NCBI GenBank assembly: GCA_021805775.1
Contig: JAJZED010000008.1
Span: 35,907 to 99,906, forward strand
Reading direction: 5' to 3'
From: a bacterium
Lineage (GTDB): Bacteria; Vulcanimicrobiota; Vulcanimicrobiia; Vulcanimicrobiales; Vulcanimicrobiaceae
Length of the DNA: 64,000 nucleotides
Shown in pieces: positions 25,570-35,245 of the stretch. The translations under genes and the position numbers were made by a program. The notes under the pieces are model-generated. The model was not told where the DNA came from and did not search any database. It worked only from the letters and a program-made list of their open reading frames with translations. Position 1 is the stretch's first letter; the number at the start of each line of letters is the position of its first letter.

Positions 25570-25661
25570 GGCGCGTTCGCGGTCGTATCAGGCGCCCACC
25601 CTCGCCTCCGAGGTGACAATCGTCGCGGCTTTATGGCACAATGGAGCCATAGGCGAATGAA

Positions 25662-27827
25662 ATGACGATTGCGGAGCTCATATCCAAGGTGCAGACCTAC
25701 GACCCGTCGCTCGACGGGTCGTGGCTTATGCGGGTCTACGAGCTCGCCGATCGGGCCCACGACGGCCAGCACCGCGCCTCGGGCGAATCTTACATCGAAC
25801 ATCCGCTCGCGGTCGCCGCGATTCTCGCCGACCTCCAAATGGATCGCCAGACGATCGCCGCGGCACTCTTGCACGACGTCGTCGAAGACACGACGATCAC
25901 CAGCGAGCAGGTCTCCGCCGAGTTCGGAGAAGAGATCGCCGCTCTGGTCGAGGGGGTGACCAAGCTCACCCGCATTCCCTACCAATCGAAGGAAGACGCA
26001 CAGGTCGAGAACCTTCGTAAAATGTTCATGGCGATGGCCAAAGACATTCGCGTCATCATCATCAAACTCGCCGACCGTCTGCACAACATGCGCACGCTCG
26101 GAAGTCTCCGCGAAGAAAAGCAACGGGCGATCGCGCGCGAGACGCTCGATATCTACTCGCCGATCGCCCATCGGCTCGGTATTTGGCGCGTGAAGTGGGA
26201 GATTGAAGATCTCTGCTTGCGCTATCTAGAGCCCGCCGCCTATCAAGATATCGTCGATCGCGTTAATAAGACCCGATCGAATCGCGAAGAGGACGTGCGC
26301 GAAGCGATCGCTTCGCTCAAAGATGATTTCGAGCAGTTGCACATCGACGCCGAAATTCACGGTCGCCCGAAGCACTTCTATTCTATCTATTCAAAGATGA
26401 AGAAGGGGCGCGACTTTTCGACGATCTACGATCTTACTGCGGTGCGCATTCTCGTCGACAACGTCAAAGATTGCTACGGCGCCCTGGGGGCCGTCCATTC
26501 GAAATGGACGCCGTTGCCGGGGCGTTTCAAAGATTATATCGCGATGCCCAAACCGAACATGTACCAGTCGTTGCATACGACGGTGATCGGGCCGCAGGGC
26601 GAACCTCTCGAAATCCAAATTCGCACGCGCGAAATGCATCGCATCTGCGAGTACGGCATCGCGGCGCACTGGCGCTATAAAGAGGGCGGCAAAGCCGACA
26701 ACTTCGAGAACAAACTTTCGTGGTTGCGGGCGTTGCTCGAGTGGCAGAAGGATATGCGCGATTCGCGCACGTTCATGGAGAGCCTCAAGCTCGATCTCTT
26801 CGATTCGCAGGTCTTTATTTTCTCGCCGCGCGGCGACGTGTTCTCCGTCCCCGCCGGCGGAACGCCGATCGATTTCGCCTATAGCGTCCACACCGATGTC
26901 GGCAATCACTGCGTCGGCGCGAAAGTGAACGGGCGCATCGTTCCGCTCGACTCGCAGTTGCAGAACGGCGACATCTGCGAAATTCTCGTCAACAAATCGA
27001 GCGGGCGACCGTCGCTCGATTGGCTCTCGATCGTTAAAACCGGCGGGGCGAAGCACCGCATCAAGCAGTGGTTCCGTAAAGAACGGCGCGAAGAAAACGT
27101 AATTGCCGGGCAAGAGGCGGTTGAGAACGAACTCGCGCGCAACCACCTGCGCGTCGATCTCGCGCGTGGATCGACGATCGAACGGATCGCCGCGAAGATG
27201 AATTTTAGCAACCCGACCGATCTCTACGCCTCGATCGGCTTCGGCGACGCGTCGGCGAGCTCGGTCGTCAACCGCATTCGGGAAGAGCTTAAATCGGAGA
27301 ACGTCGTCGATCTCACCAAGGTCATACGGAAAACGACGGCGCGACGCGGCGTTCGCAAGCGCAGCGGCGTGCTGATCGCCGGCGTCGACGACGTGGTGGT
27401 GCGGCTCTCGAAGTGTTGCTCGCCGGTGCCGGGCGACCCGATTATCGGCTACGTGACGATCGGGCGCGGGGTGAGCGTGCATCGCGCCGATTGTCCGAAC
27501 GTCGCCTTTATGAACGCGACCCCCGAGCGAATTCTGCAAGCGGAATGGAGCAACGAAGCCGACCAAACGCATGCCGTCGATGTCGAAGTCGAAGCCGACG
27601 ACCGCGCGCAGTTGCTCGGTGACATCATGGGCGTCTTCGCCGAGTTGAAGACCTCGGTGAGCTCGGTGACGGCGCGTGCGCGCAAAGACGGCAGCGCGGT
27701 AACCAGCCTCACGGTACAAATTCGCGACCTCGAACATCTCCACAAACTGCTGACCAAGATCGAGAACCTGCGCGGCGTGCGGCGCGTCTATCGCGTCACC
27801 AAGCGCGAGCGTACCGCAACATCGTAG
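25662..27827 (+). CDS. Bifunctional (p)ppGpp synthetase/hydrolase
   Basis: 721 residues with the complete RelA/SpoT layout. An HD hydrolase domain comes first (YIEHPLAVAAILAD, LLHDVVEDT, KLADRLHNMRTL). The synthetase domain follows (GRPKHFYSIYSKMKKG, DLTAVRILVDNVKDCYGALG, KPNMYQSLHTTVIG). A TGS domain (FIFSPRGDVFSVPAGGTPIDFAYSVHTDVG), a helical/zinc-finger-like region (CCSPVPGDPIIGYVTIGRGVSVHR) and a C-terminal ACT domain complete it. Both active sites appear intact, so it should both make and degrade the stringent-response alarmone. The TauE gene follows 2 bp downstream. Confidence 0.96.
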   Translation: MTIAELISKVQTYDPSLDGSWLMRVYELADRAHDGQHRASGESYIEHPLAVAAILADLQMDRQTIAAALLHDVVEDTTITSEQVSAEFGEEIAALVEGVTKLTRIPYQSKEDAQVENLRKMFMAMAKDIRVIIIKLADRLHNMRTLGSLREEKQRAIARETLDIYSPIAHRLGIWRVKWEIEDLCLRYLEPAAYQDIVDRVNKTRSNREEDVREAIASLKDDFEQLHIDAEIHGRPKHFYSIYSKMKKGRDFSTIYDLTAVRILVDNVKDCYGALGAVHSKWTPLPGRFKDYIAMPKPNMYQSLHTTVIGPQGEPLEIQIRTREMHRICEYGIAAHWRYKEGGKADNFENKLSWLRALLEWQKDMRDSRTFMESLKLDLFDSQVFIFSPRGDVFSVPAGGTPIDFAYSVHTDVGNHCVGAKVNGRIVPLDSQLQNGDICEILVNKSSGRPSLDWLSIVKTGGAKHRIKQWFRKERREENVIAGQEAVENELARNHLRVDLARGSTIERIAAKMNFSNPTDLYASIGFGDASASSVVNRIREELKSENVVDLTKVIRKTTARRGVRKRSGVLIAGVDDVVVRLSKCCSPVPGDPIIGYVTIGRGVSVHRADCPNVAFMNATPERILQAEWSNEADQTHAVDVEVEADDRAQLLGDIMGVFAELKTSVSSVTARARKDGSAVTSLTVQIRDLEHLHKLLTKIENLRGVRRVYRVTKRERTATS

Positions 27828-27829
27828 CG

Positions 27830-28582
27830 TTGCTCCCCCACGCGTGGTGGCTGCTCGCAATCGCCGCTTTTATCGGCGGTGCGATCAATAGCGTCGCAGG
27901 CGGCGGATCCTTTCTTTCGTTTCCGGCACTGCTTTTCGTCGGCGTTCCGCCGATCGTCGCGAACGCAACGAACAACACGGCGATGTGGGTTGGGGTAATC
28001 GGGAGCGCACGCGGATATCGCAGAGAGATCGCCGAGCAACGTCGCTTGATCGCTCCGCTCTTCGTCGTCAGCCTCGTCGGCGCGACGCTTGGGGCGCTGC
28101 TGCTCCTGCGCACGCCCTCGACGCTCTTCGAACGGATGGTGCCGTGGCTGCTGCTCGCCGCCGTCGCACTCTTCGCGTTCGGGCCGCGCATCGTCGCCGC
28201 CGAGCGGGCACGCGCCGAGCATAAGGCGAGTTGGGTGCAACTCGCCGCGCAATTCGGCGTTGCGATCTACGGCGGCTATTTCGGTGCCGGAATGGGCTAC
28301 GCGATGCTCGCGCTGCTCGCGTTCTTTCCGTTGCCGAGCGTTCACGCCGCGAACGGCATCAAGAACGCGCTCGCGATTGCGATCAACGGCATCGCAATCG
28401 TTCCGTTTGCGATCGCACGGGTTATTTGGTGGCCGCAAGCGATCTTGATGGCGCTGGCGGCGATGCTCGGCGGCTACGTCGGCGCGCGGCTCGCGCTACG
28501 CGTCAGTTCCTCGGTGATGCGCGCCGCGGTCATCGCGCTCGGCATCACGATGGCACTCGCGATTTTTCTCCGCGGCGTATAG
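27830..28582 (+). CDS. TauE/SafE-family sulfite/anion exporter
   Basis: 250 residues from a TTG start 2 bp after the relA-like gene. Seven or eight membrane helices include AGGGSFLSFPALLFVGVPPIVANATNNTAMWVGVIGS, the N-terminal motif of the TauE/SafE (DUF81) family, and GGYFGAGMGYAMLALLAF as its second repeat. These permeases export sulfite, sulfoacetate or other organic anions; the substrate is not evident. It is probably co-transcribed with relA. Confidence 0.9.
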   Translation: MLPHAWWLLAIAAFIGGAINSVAGGGSFLSFPALLFVGVPPIVANATNNTAMWVGVIGSARGYRREIAEQRRLIAPLFVVSLVGATLGALLLLRTPSTLFERMVPWLLLAAVALFAFGPRIVAAERARAEHKASWVQLAAQFGVAIYGGYFGAGMGYAMLALLAFFPLPSVHAANGIKNALAIAINGIAIVPFAIARVIWWPQAILMALAAMLGGYVGARLALRVSSSVMRAAVIALGITMALAIFLRGV

Positions 28583-28682
28583 TACCAAAGCTATTATCGC
28601 GGGTTTAGGGCGGACTCTGCGTGAAAGATCCGAGGTCGCTTGCTTCGCAGCCCGCAGCGCGGCTCCTTGGGGCGAGATTCGG

Positions 28683-30803
28683 CTACGGCGAGATCACGAA
28701 ACCGTAGATCGCTCCGGATGGCAAGGCCATCGGGTTGAGTTGTGCGTCGGGAACGAGGCTGCCGCCCGACAGCGTGTAGCGAGAAATACCTTGATACGAA
28801 TCACCAGCCCAGAGCGCACCGTCGGGAGCGATCGCGAAGGGCGAATCGGCGTTCGAATAACCGAATCCGCTGCCGTAGAAAGGATAAGGAGCGCTCGCCG
28901 TTGGCGCGAAGCCAGGCGAGAATCCAAAAGAGAGAGCTCCACCGCCGAGCGAGGGCGTCCACATGCCGATGAGTGGGGCTTGGGTGAGCGGCGTGCCGGT
29001 CGTATTCCCGACATCGACGGAGTAGATGTTATCGTTTGCATCGACGGCAATCGGCGGATCGGGAACGGGAATTGCGCTATTCGCAACGGCTGTTGAATTG
29101 TACGCAGTTCCGAATTGCGCCCAGTTTGAAGATATCCCGAGGCTCGGTGCAGATGGGCTCGCCGTCGTAATCGGAATTTCGCGTGCGTAGAACGTCGAAA
29201 TGGTCGAAGTGCCGACGGAGTTTGCTGCCATCGCGAGCCAGAGGTTCGTGCCACCCGGCTGAACGGCGATGGCGATGGGAGTGCGTACTGCACCGGCTGG
29301 CGGAAGGCTGAGGGGAAGCGTAACATTCGGCGTTGCAAACGGGGCGGTCCCGGCTGCTTGGAGATCGTATCCCTCGATCGTATCGGTGGTGCTATCGACA
29401 CACCAGAGCGTATCGTAACGATCGATCGTACAGCCGGAAAAAACATCGGTTGACGAAAGCAGTCGCATCGAATTCGGCAGCGGTTGTGGAGGGTTTGCAT
29501 TATTTTGAATGGCGAAGCCTTCGACGCATGAAGATTGTCCGGGACTCGCTGCCAAACTGAATTGCGTAACGACCAGCAGCCATAGATTCCCCGATGGATC
29601 GGCCGACACGTTCGTACTGCTACCGAACGGAGCAGCGGTCGCTCCGCTTGGGATCGGACATGGTGCGAGCGCCGTGGAGGCGACTGAATCGGCCGGCAGT
29701 GGAATCGGCGAAATCGACAGCGTTCCGCTCGTCGGCGGGATTTCGGCGCCGGCGAGTAACGATGATGCAGAGGCGATCATTTGCGGGCCGCGCCCGGTCG
29801 TCCCGGCCGGCCCGTTGTTACCCGGAACCCAGAGCTCTTGTGCGGGTTGAATCGCAATCGCTGTCGAGACCGGCGTGCCGCTCGGCGTCGAAGCGGTCGC
29901 CGTTAGCGCAAACGATGACGAGAACGCAGCGAGATTTGTTAACAGGGGCGCGATGCTCACATTCGTCGGAAGGCCGCTAACGATGTTTCCAGCGAGCGCC
30001 GACGCGCCGTTCTGGGTGATCTGCCATTGCACGGTCGGAGCGCCGTTCCCGATAATCGTGTTCCCATCGGCATCGAGTGCGTCGAACGTTACGCTGACCG
30101 GACCGGCGCCGATCTCGGTATAGGTCGCAGGTGCACCCGCGCTTCCGTTGCCCGCGGGAACGAAGTGTGTCTGCTGCGGGCTCGGGACGATACGCAACGC
30201 GGCCGCTATGCCGTCGAGCACGAGCGCAATCGTCGGGCCGGGCGCACCGCCGGTGACCGTTACCGGTGCAGCCGCGCTCGACAGCAACTGCGCCGTCGGC
30301 GAAAAGCTCGTGCCTCCGGCGGTGGGAGCGGCGTCCCAAGCGTTCACGAATATTTCGGCGACATCGGTCGGCAACGAGAGGGTAATCGTACAATCTTGCC
30401 CGGGTTGCGGCGATGTAACCGCCGTACAGGCGATCGTTTGTCCGTTCGGCCCGAGATCGCCGACGATCGAGATCGTCGTTGTCGTGAGATTGATGGCAAC
30501 GTTAGGTGAAGTCAGCGTCGCCGGGTTCGTCGGTGCACTCTGCCCTTGGAGGACCAGTGAGATGCCGATACCCTTGGTTGCAATCGATGTATATTGCGGT
30601 GCGCGGCGGCTGTTCGCATACCCCTTGGCGGGAATCAACAGCGAAAGTTTTTGCGCGATCCTTCCCGTTAGCGGACTCTGCGGGGAGGCTCCGCCTGCAT
30701 TTGGCAGTGCCGACGAAGCGCCGCCGCATCCCGTCAGCAGCGCGAGCGCAACCGCGCCCGCCGTCAGCGCACGCGAGCGAGTGAACGCCGAGTGTCGATG
30801 CAT
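28683..30803 (-). CDS. Lipoprotein with Ig-like module and beta-propeller region
   Basis: 706 residues. The ATG at 30803 has AGGAG 9 bases upstream, better than a GTG at 30809. Signal peptide with lipobox LLTGCGG. It has the shared N-terminal module (SRRAPQYTSIATKGIGISLV, DGIAAALRIVP, DADGNTIIGNG), then propeller blades such as NLWLLVVTQF, NLWLAMAANS and GALWAGDSYQGISRY. This is a C-terminal NHL/streptogramin-lyase-like fold. It is the most downstream member of a seven-gene minus-strand array. Confidence 0.75.
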   Translation of the reverse strand: MHRHSAFTRSRALTAGAVALALLTGCGGASSALPNAGGASPQSPLTGRIAQKLSLLIPAKGYANSRRAPQYTSIATKGIGISLVLQGQSAPTNPATLTSPNVAINLTTTTISIVGDLGPNGQTIACTAVTSPQPGQDCTITLSLPTDVAEIFVNAWDAAPTAGGTSFSPTAQLLSSAAAPVTVTGGAPGPTIALVLDGIAAALRIVPSPQQTHFVPAGNGSAGAPATYTEIGAGPVSVTFDALDADGNTIIGNGAPTVQWQITQNGASALAGNIVSGLPTNVSIAPLLTNLAAFSSSFALTATASTPSGTPVSTAIAIQPAQELWVPGNNGPAGTTGRGPQMIASASSLLAGAEIPPTSGTLSISPIPLPADSVASTALAPCPIPSGATAAPFGSSTNVSADPSGNLWLLVVTQFSLAASPGQSSCVEGFAIQNNANPPQPLPNSMRLLSSTDVFSGCTIDRYDTLWCVDSTTDTIEGYDLQAAGTAPFATPNVTLPLSLPPAGAVRTPIAIAVQPGGTNLWLAMAANSVGTSTISTFYAREIPITTASPSAPSLGISSNWAQFGTAYNSTAVANSAIPVPDPPIAVDANDNIYSVDVGNTTGTPLTQAPLIGMWTPSLGGGALSFGFSPGFAPTASAPYPFYGSGFGYSNADSPFAIAPDGALWAGDSYQGISRYTLSGGSLVPDAQLNPMALPSGAIYGFVISP

Positions 30804-30815
30804 TATCACGATCTC

Positions 30816-33263
30816 CTAGTGCAGTTGGAGCGCGCCGTACATGCCGCCGGCCTCAGTGAACCAAATATTCCCATCGCCGCCGGGCGCGAGTTCGATTGGG
30901 ACGCCGGCGAGCGGCGTCTGCGGAAAGGCGCTCACCGCAGGGGTCGCCGTTCCAACGAGCGTCGGTGCGAGGCGATAGATCTGTGGAACGCCGGGCACGA
31001 TAAACCAGAGGTTGCCGTCGGGGCCCAAGAGGATCTGCGATGCGACCGCCGATGTCGGCACCGGTACGATCGCTCTCCCGCAGAGCCCGGTCGAGAGCGG
31101 TGCGATCTCGACGAATACCTGCGCGTTTGTGGGTGCCGTCGTGAGCGCCGAGAGCCAGAGGTTCCCTTGCGCATCGGTGGCGATCGCACCGGCCTTTGCA
31201 ACCGTGCCGGTTACGGCAACGCCACCGGGCGAGCACGCCAGGATCGAGGTCCCGGTCGGGCTCCCGACGCCTAAATTATAGGAGCCGACTATCTGGAGGC
31301 TCGCCGGTGCGAGGGCCTGGAGCATCCAACCATAGGTCGATGTATTCGTTGCCGAGTAGACGTCGGTCGTTCCATAGGAGGCGGCAGATGATGTGGCGGC
31401 CGCGGCGGCGAGCCCCGTCGCCGGCCCGGCCGGGCCACCGCCGGTCGGAGTGAAGGTACTCAGCGTGAACGGCGGGATGAATGCGTTGACCGATGCCTCG
31501 AGGAGGCCCGCCCCGTCACTCGGGTTCGAGTCGTTCGTTGCAATGACGGTGTCGCCGACAACGCCGAGGATGGCGTTGTAGGATGGCCCACTCGCGGGCG
31601 GCGTGAAGGTCGTCGGCGGGCCCTGCGCGAGGAGACATGGCGGAATCGCCGCGACACTACAGGGGAGCCCCATATCGGTGAGGACATCGGAGCTGTTATC
31701 GGCGACCCAAAGATGCCCGTCGCCGCCGAGCGCGATGTAGCCGGGGTGCGGATTGAGGAAACCGTTGGTCGCAGGGGCTGTTCCGGAGCTTGGATTCGGT
31801 GTCGGCTGCGCGTAGCTTGTCAGCGTCGGCGCGCAACCGGCGCTCGAACATCCGTTGGAAGAAATTGCCACGAGCGATACGTTATCGTAGGCAGTCGGAG
31901 CGCTCAGCCCCGGTGAAGCGACCGCGATCGTGTAGAGCGTCTGCCCGTCTGGGCCGAGCGCGATTCCCCCGAGCGAGGTCGCGGCATATCCGCTCGGCGG
32001 CGTCACGGCAAGCTGCGTAACGGCGTAGCTGGTCGGGAACGTCGGCGCGGTACCCGATTGCCCGGCCACCGATGCGGCAAGATTGAAAGAGGCGCCGTGC
32101 CCGTCGCCGATCGTAAAGGTCGTGGTGCCGGAGATCGCCGCGTTGGGAACGATCGTGAGCCCGCCGACCACCCCGTTCGTTGCGGTGCACGTGAGCGTCG
32201 ATGCATTCGTACTGCACACCGACGACGGCCCGGTTATCGTTGCCGGAGTCGTCGTGCCGAGGCCGGCGATGCTAAATGCGGTCGCTCCGGCTTCCTGCAG
32301 TTGCAATGCCTGCGGATAGCCGCCGGCGACGAGGTTTGCGGGGCCCGGCGATGCGGTCGCGACGACGAACGGAACGACCTCGGTGGTTACTGCATTGCTG
32401 CCTGCACCGATGGTAATACTTCCGGAGCCACTTGCCGTAATCACTCCGCCGGGTTGGCCGGTGTAACTTGCGGTAAAGGTTGCGGTTATTTGCGCGGGCG
32501 ATTGATCGATGGTCGTCGTGCCGCTTTGGAATGCACTCGAACTTACCGCGATGCCGCTACCCGAGACCGCAACGGGAATCGGCGACGCAATCGGTCCGAC
32601 GATCTCATTGTTGCTCGCATCGCGGAAAACCGCGGTGATGGTGATGCCGTGCGGGGTGCCGTCGGCGATGGGGTAGAGGGAGACGCCGGTTCCCGAAACG
32701 GCGATACCGATCGCGGGGTTGGGGCTTGGCGAGGCGATCGCGAAACTCGAAACGACACCGCTGAGCGTGAACGTTGATGGTGCGGGTGTCGTGCCGCTCG
32801 CGGCGACGGTGAAGGTGATGCTGCCGGTCGAGAGCAGTTGCCCGCTCTGGTTCGCACCACTGTAGGCTTGAATCGTGAAGGTGTCGTTGCCCGCGACGGC
32901 ACCGACGATGGCAGTGCAACTGAAACTCTGCTGCCCCGGTGGCCCGGTGAGCGGCTTGCATGGAGCGACTCCTGGAGTGATTTCGATGATAGTCGAAGGA
33001 ATCGTTGGCGTCGGCGGGGTTCCGTTCACTGCGGTAATCGTGATGACCACCGATTTCGTGTCCGCCGAGAGATAGCGCGGGGATCGACTCGCGCTCGCCG
33101 TCGACGACGGCGGCGGAAAATGAAACGTCATCGCCGCGTTACTCCCGGCGAGCGTGGCACCGCCTCCGGAGTTTGGCGGCAGCGAACTCGACGCGCCACC
33201 GCACCCGGCGATCGCGATAGCGAGAGCCAGGATGGAAACAGAAAAACCAACGGCTCGGAGCAT
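30816..33263 (-). CDS. Lipoprotein with Ig-like module and beta-propeller
   Basis: 815 residues; the ATG at 33263 has GAGG six bases upstream. Lipobox IAIAGCGGASS. Shared module: SRSPRYLSADTKSVVITITAVNG, AGNDTFTIQAYSG, NQSGQLLSTGSITF. A second beta domain (NLVAGGYPQALQLQEAG) precedes propeller blades with GGIALGPDGQTLYTIAV, GYIALGGDGHLWVADNSS and GGDGNIWFTEAGGMYG. It closely resembles the protein at 39057. The next gene starts 12 bp downstream. Role likely surface binding; no catalytic motif seen. Confidence 0.75.
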   Translation of the reverse strand: MLRAVGFSVSILALAIAIAGCGGASSSLPPNSGGGATLAGSNAAMTFHFPPPSSTASASRSPRYLSADTKSVVITITAVNGTPPTPTIPSTIIEITPGVAPCKPLTGPPGQQSFSCTAIVGAVAGNDTFTIQAYSGANQSGQLLSTGSITFTVAASGTTPAPSTFTLSGVVSSFAIASPSPNPAIGIAVSGTGVSLYPIADGTPHGITITAVFRDASNNEIVGPIASPIPVAVSGSGIAVSSSAFQSGTTTIDQSPAQITATFTASYTGQPGGVITASGSGSITIGAGSNAVTTEVVPFVVATASPGPANLVAGGYPQALQLQEAGATAFSIAGLGTTTPATITGPSSVCSTNASTLTCTATNGVVGGLTIVPNAAISGTTTFTIGDGHGASFNLAASVAGQSGTAPTFPTSYAVTQLAVTPPSGYAATSLGGIALGPDGQTLYTIAVASPGLSAPTAYDNVSLVAISSNGCSSAGCAPTLTSYAQPTPNPSSGTAPATNGFLNPHPGYIALGGDGHLWVADNSSDVLTDMGLPCSVAAIPPCLLAQGPPTTFTPPASGPSYNAILGVVGDTVIATNDSNPSDGAGLLEASVNAFIPPFTLSTFTPTGGGPAGPATGLAAAAATSSAASYGTTDVYSATNTSTYGWMLQALAPASLQIVGSYNLGVGSPTGTSILACSPGGVAVTGTVAKAGAIATDAQGNLWLSALTTAPTNAQVFVEIAPLSTGLCGRAIVPVPTSAVASQILLGPDGNLWFIVPGVPQIYRLAPTLVGTATPAVSAFPQTPLAGVPIELAPGGDGNIWFTEAGGMYGALQLH

Positions 33264-33484
33264 TTCAAACCTCACGCGGCGCTTCGGTGACGAAGGACTA
33301 GGTTTGCCGCGCACGGGCGCGCGTTCCTGCAGGAAAAAGGAGAACCTACCCATCGACGTGGTTGGAGCGCCAATTAAGCGAGTGTAGCCATAGGTGACCC
33401 GACGGGACCTTTGACGACGCGTCAGCGCAGGGCGACTTGCCGAAGCATTTGCGTCGACGGGGTGCGGCTGCGTCGAGTCGATTG

Positions 33485-35230
33485 CTACGGAGTGATTTTA
33501 CCGATTTTGTTTCCGCTCAATTCGGTAAACCAGAGATTGCCGTCGGGGCCTGCCGTGATGTCTGCAGGACCTGCACTGCTCGTCGGAAGCGGGAACTCGG
33601 TAATCGTGCCAGCGGTGGTAATTTTGCCGATGTTGTTCCCGTTGTCTTCGGTAAACCAGAGATTCCCGTCGGGCCCTGCCGTGATGCTAACAGGATATGC
33701 GCCGCTCGTCGGAAGGGGGAACTCGGTAATCACGCCCGTGGTGGTGATTTTACCAATTTTGTTCGCGGTAGTCTCGGTAAACCAGAGATTGCCGTCCGGC
33801 CCGGCCGTGATGCCATCAGGATTTGCGGCGCTTGTTGGAAGGGGGAACTCGGTAATCACGCCCGTGGTGGTGATTTTACCAATTTTGTTCGCGGTAGTCT
33901 CGGTAAACCAGAGATTGCCGTCCGGCCCGGCCGTGATGCCATCAGGATTTGCGGCGCTTGTTGGAAGGGGGAACTCGGTAATCATGCCGGCGGTGGTAAT
34001 TTTGCCGATTCCGAAGAATTCGGTAAACCAAAGGTTACCGTTGGGCCCGGTCGCGATGCCAAAAGGAAATGGGCCGGTGGTCGGAACGGGGAACTCGGTA
34101 ATCGCGCCGGCGGTCGTGATCTTGCTAATATTATTTCCGCTCCATTCGGTAAACCAGAGGTTGCCGTCGGGCCCCTTCGTGATACCTTCAGGATTTGCAG
34201 GACTCGTCGGAATGGGAAATTCGGTAATTGCACCGGCGGTGGTGATTTTGCCGATTTTTCCCGCGTTGTATTCGGTAAACCATAGATTGCCATCAGGCCC
34301 ACTCGCGATGCCCAAAGGACCTGCGCTCGTCGTCGGAACGGGGTACTCGGTGATGCGGGTCATGTCGACCGTCACCATTATTGCGGCGCAATTTGCGCCC
34401 GGCTGCGCACAACCGTTGGTCGCTTGGCCCACGAATGTCGGCGTAACCGTGAATGATGCGGTGCCAGGAGAGTACGTCGTCGGTGGTGTCACCGTAAATG
34501 AGTCCGGCGCGCTGATGGTTGTCGTCGTAGGTGAGGTGGTAACGCCAGCGAGTGTGCCGGAGGGCGTCCCAATGTTGAAGCGTGGTGCGCCGGGGCCGAC
34601 GATGACGTTACCATCGGCATCAAGTGTCTCGGCCACGAACGTGTGCGGACCCTGGTCGGGCATATTGAAACCGCCGCTGCCATTTGGGGTGCTGTATGGA
34701 GAAGCCGGTGCGACACGCGTACTCACCGGCACGCCCGCGAGCGTTAACGTGATGTGATTCGCTCCGCCGATCGATATCGTTTCGGCAATCGTCGTTGCGG
34801 CGGAGAGCAGGTTGCCGCTCTGCACGCCGCCTGAATACGTGCCGTCGTAGGTTGCAACCGTAAAGACGTCGGTGCCGGATGGTACGTTCGGCCCCGGAAG
34901 CACGCACGGACATCCCGAGAGCGTCACGTTGTCGTGCGCCGTCGCGGTCGGCCCGGTCGGCGGCGGCGCGCCATTCACGCTGACCAACGTGATGGTTACC
35001 GAGCGCGTTCCCGCACCGACGTACTGTGGCCCACGCTGCGAACTCGCGTGCGTTGCGCCCGCGAGCGTGAACGTCGTTGGAACGAGCGTTGCGTTGGTGC
35101 TCGGTGAGGGAATCGCCGGCCCGGGCGGCTGCGCGCCGCCGGGGGTTAGCGGTGTACCCGCAGCACCGCCGCAGGCAGTGATGCTCGCAACAACAATCGC
35201 CGCTGCTGCGAGCCGCGCTCCTAACCGCAT
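33485..35230 (-). CDS. Lipoprotein with virginiamycin B lyase-like beta-propeller
   Basis: 581 residues with lipobox SITACGG. The N-terminal module (GTRSVTITLVSVNGAPPP, PSGTDVFTVATYDG, DADGNVIVGPG) is followed by seven propeller units of 42 residues with consensus GxxxGPDGNLWFTE-GNKIGKITTAG-ITEFPLPT. This consensus matches streptogramin B lyase (Vgb)/NHL-type blades. Vgb linearises streptogramin B antibiotics, but the catalytic residues of Vgb cannot be confirmed here, so enzymatic activity is unproven. Two adjacent units are identical at DNA level (33711-33962). Confidence 0.85.
   Translation of the reverse strand: MRLGARLAAAAIVVASITACGGAAGTPLTPGGAQPPGPAIPSPSTNATLVPTTFTLAGATHASSQRGPQYVGAGTRSVTITLVSVNGAPPPTGPTATAHDNVTLSGCPCVLPGPNVPSGTDVFTVATYDGTYSGGVQSGNLLSAATTIAETISIGGANHITLTLAGVPVSTRVAPASPYSTPNGSGGFNMPDQGPHTFVAETLDADGNVIVGPGAPRFNIGTPSGTLAGVTTSPTTTTISAPDSFTVTPPTTYSPGTASFTVTPTFVGQATNGCAQPGANCAAIMVTVDMTRITEYPVPTTSAGPLGIASGPDGNLWFTEYNAGKIGKITTAGAITEFPIPTSPANPEGITKGPDGNLWFTEWSGNNISKITTAGAITEFPVPTTGPFPFGIATGPNGNLWFTEFFGIGKITTAGMITEFPLPTSAANPDGITAGPDGNLWFTETTANKIGKITTTGVITEFPLPTSAANPDGITAGPDGNLWFTETTANKIGKITTTGVITEFPLPTSGAYPVSITAGPDGNLWFTEDNGNNIGKITTAGTITEFPLPTSSAGPADITAGPDGNLWFTELSGNKIGKITP
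33711..33962 (-). repeat. Two tandem 126-bp units within the propeller gene
   Basis: Positions 33711-33836 and 33837-33962 look identical base for base, each encoding one 42-residue blade. Neighbouring blades differ at many third positions, so this pair appears to be a recent duplication. Confidence 0.85.
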
Positions 35231-35245
35231 TCCCCAAACCCCTCG

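Noticed and set aside
25106-25660. Open frames of 80 and 101 codons within the repeat region
   Set aside because: They are two copies of the same repeat sequence read in frame, Arg/Ser-rich and without a start signal.
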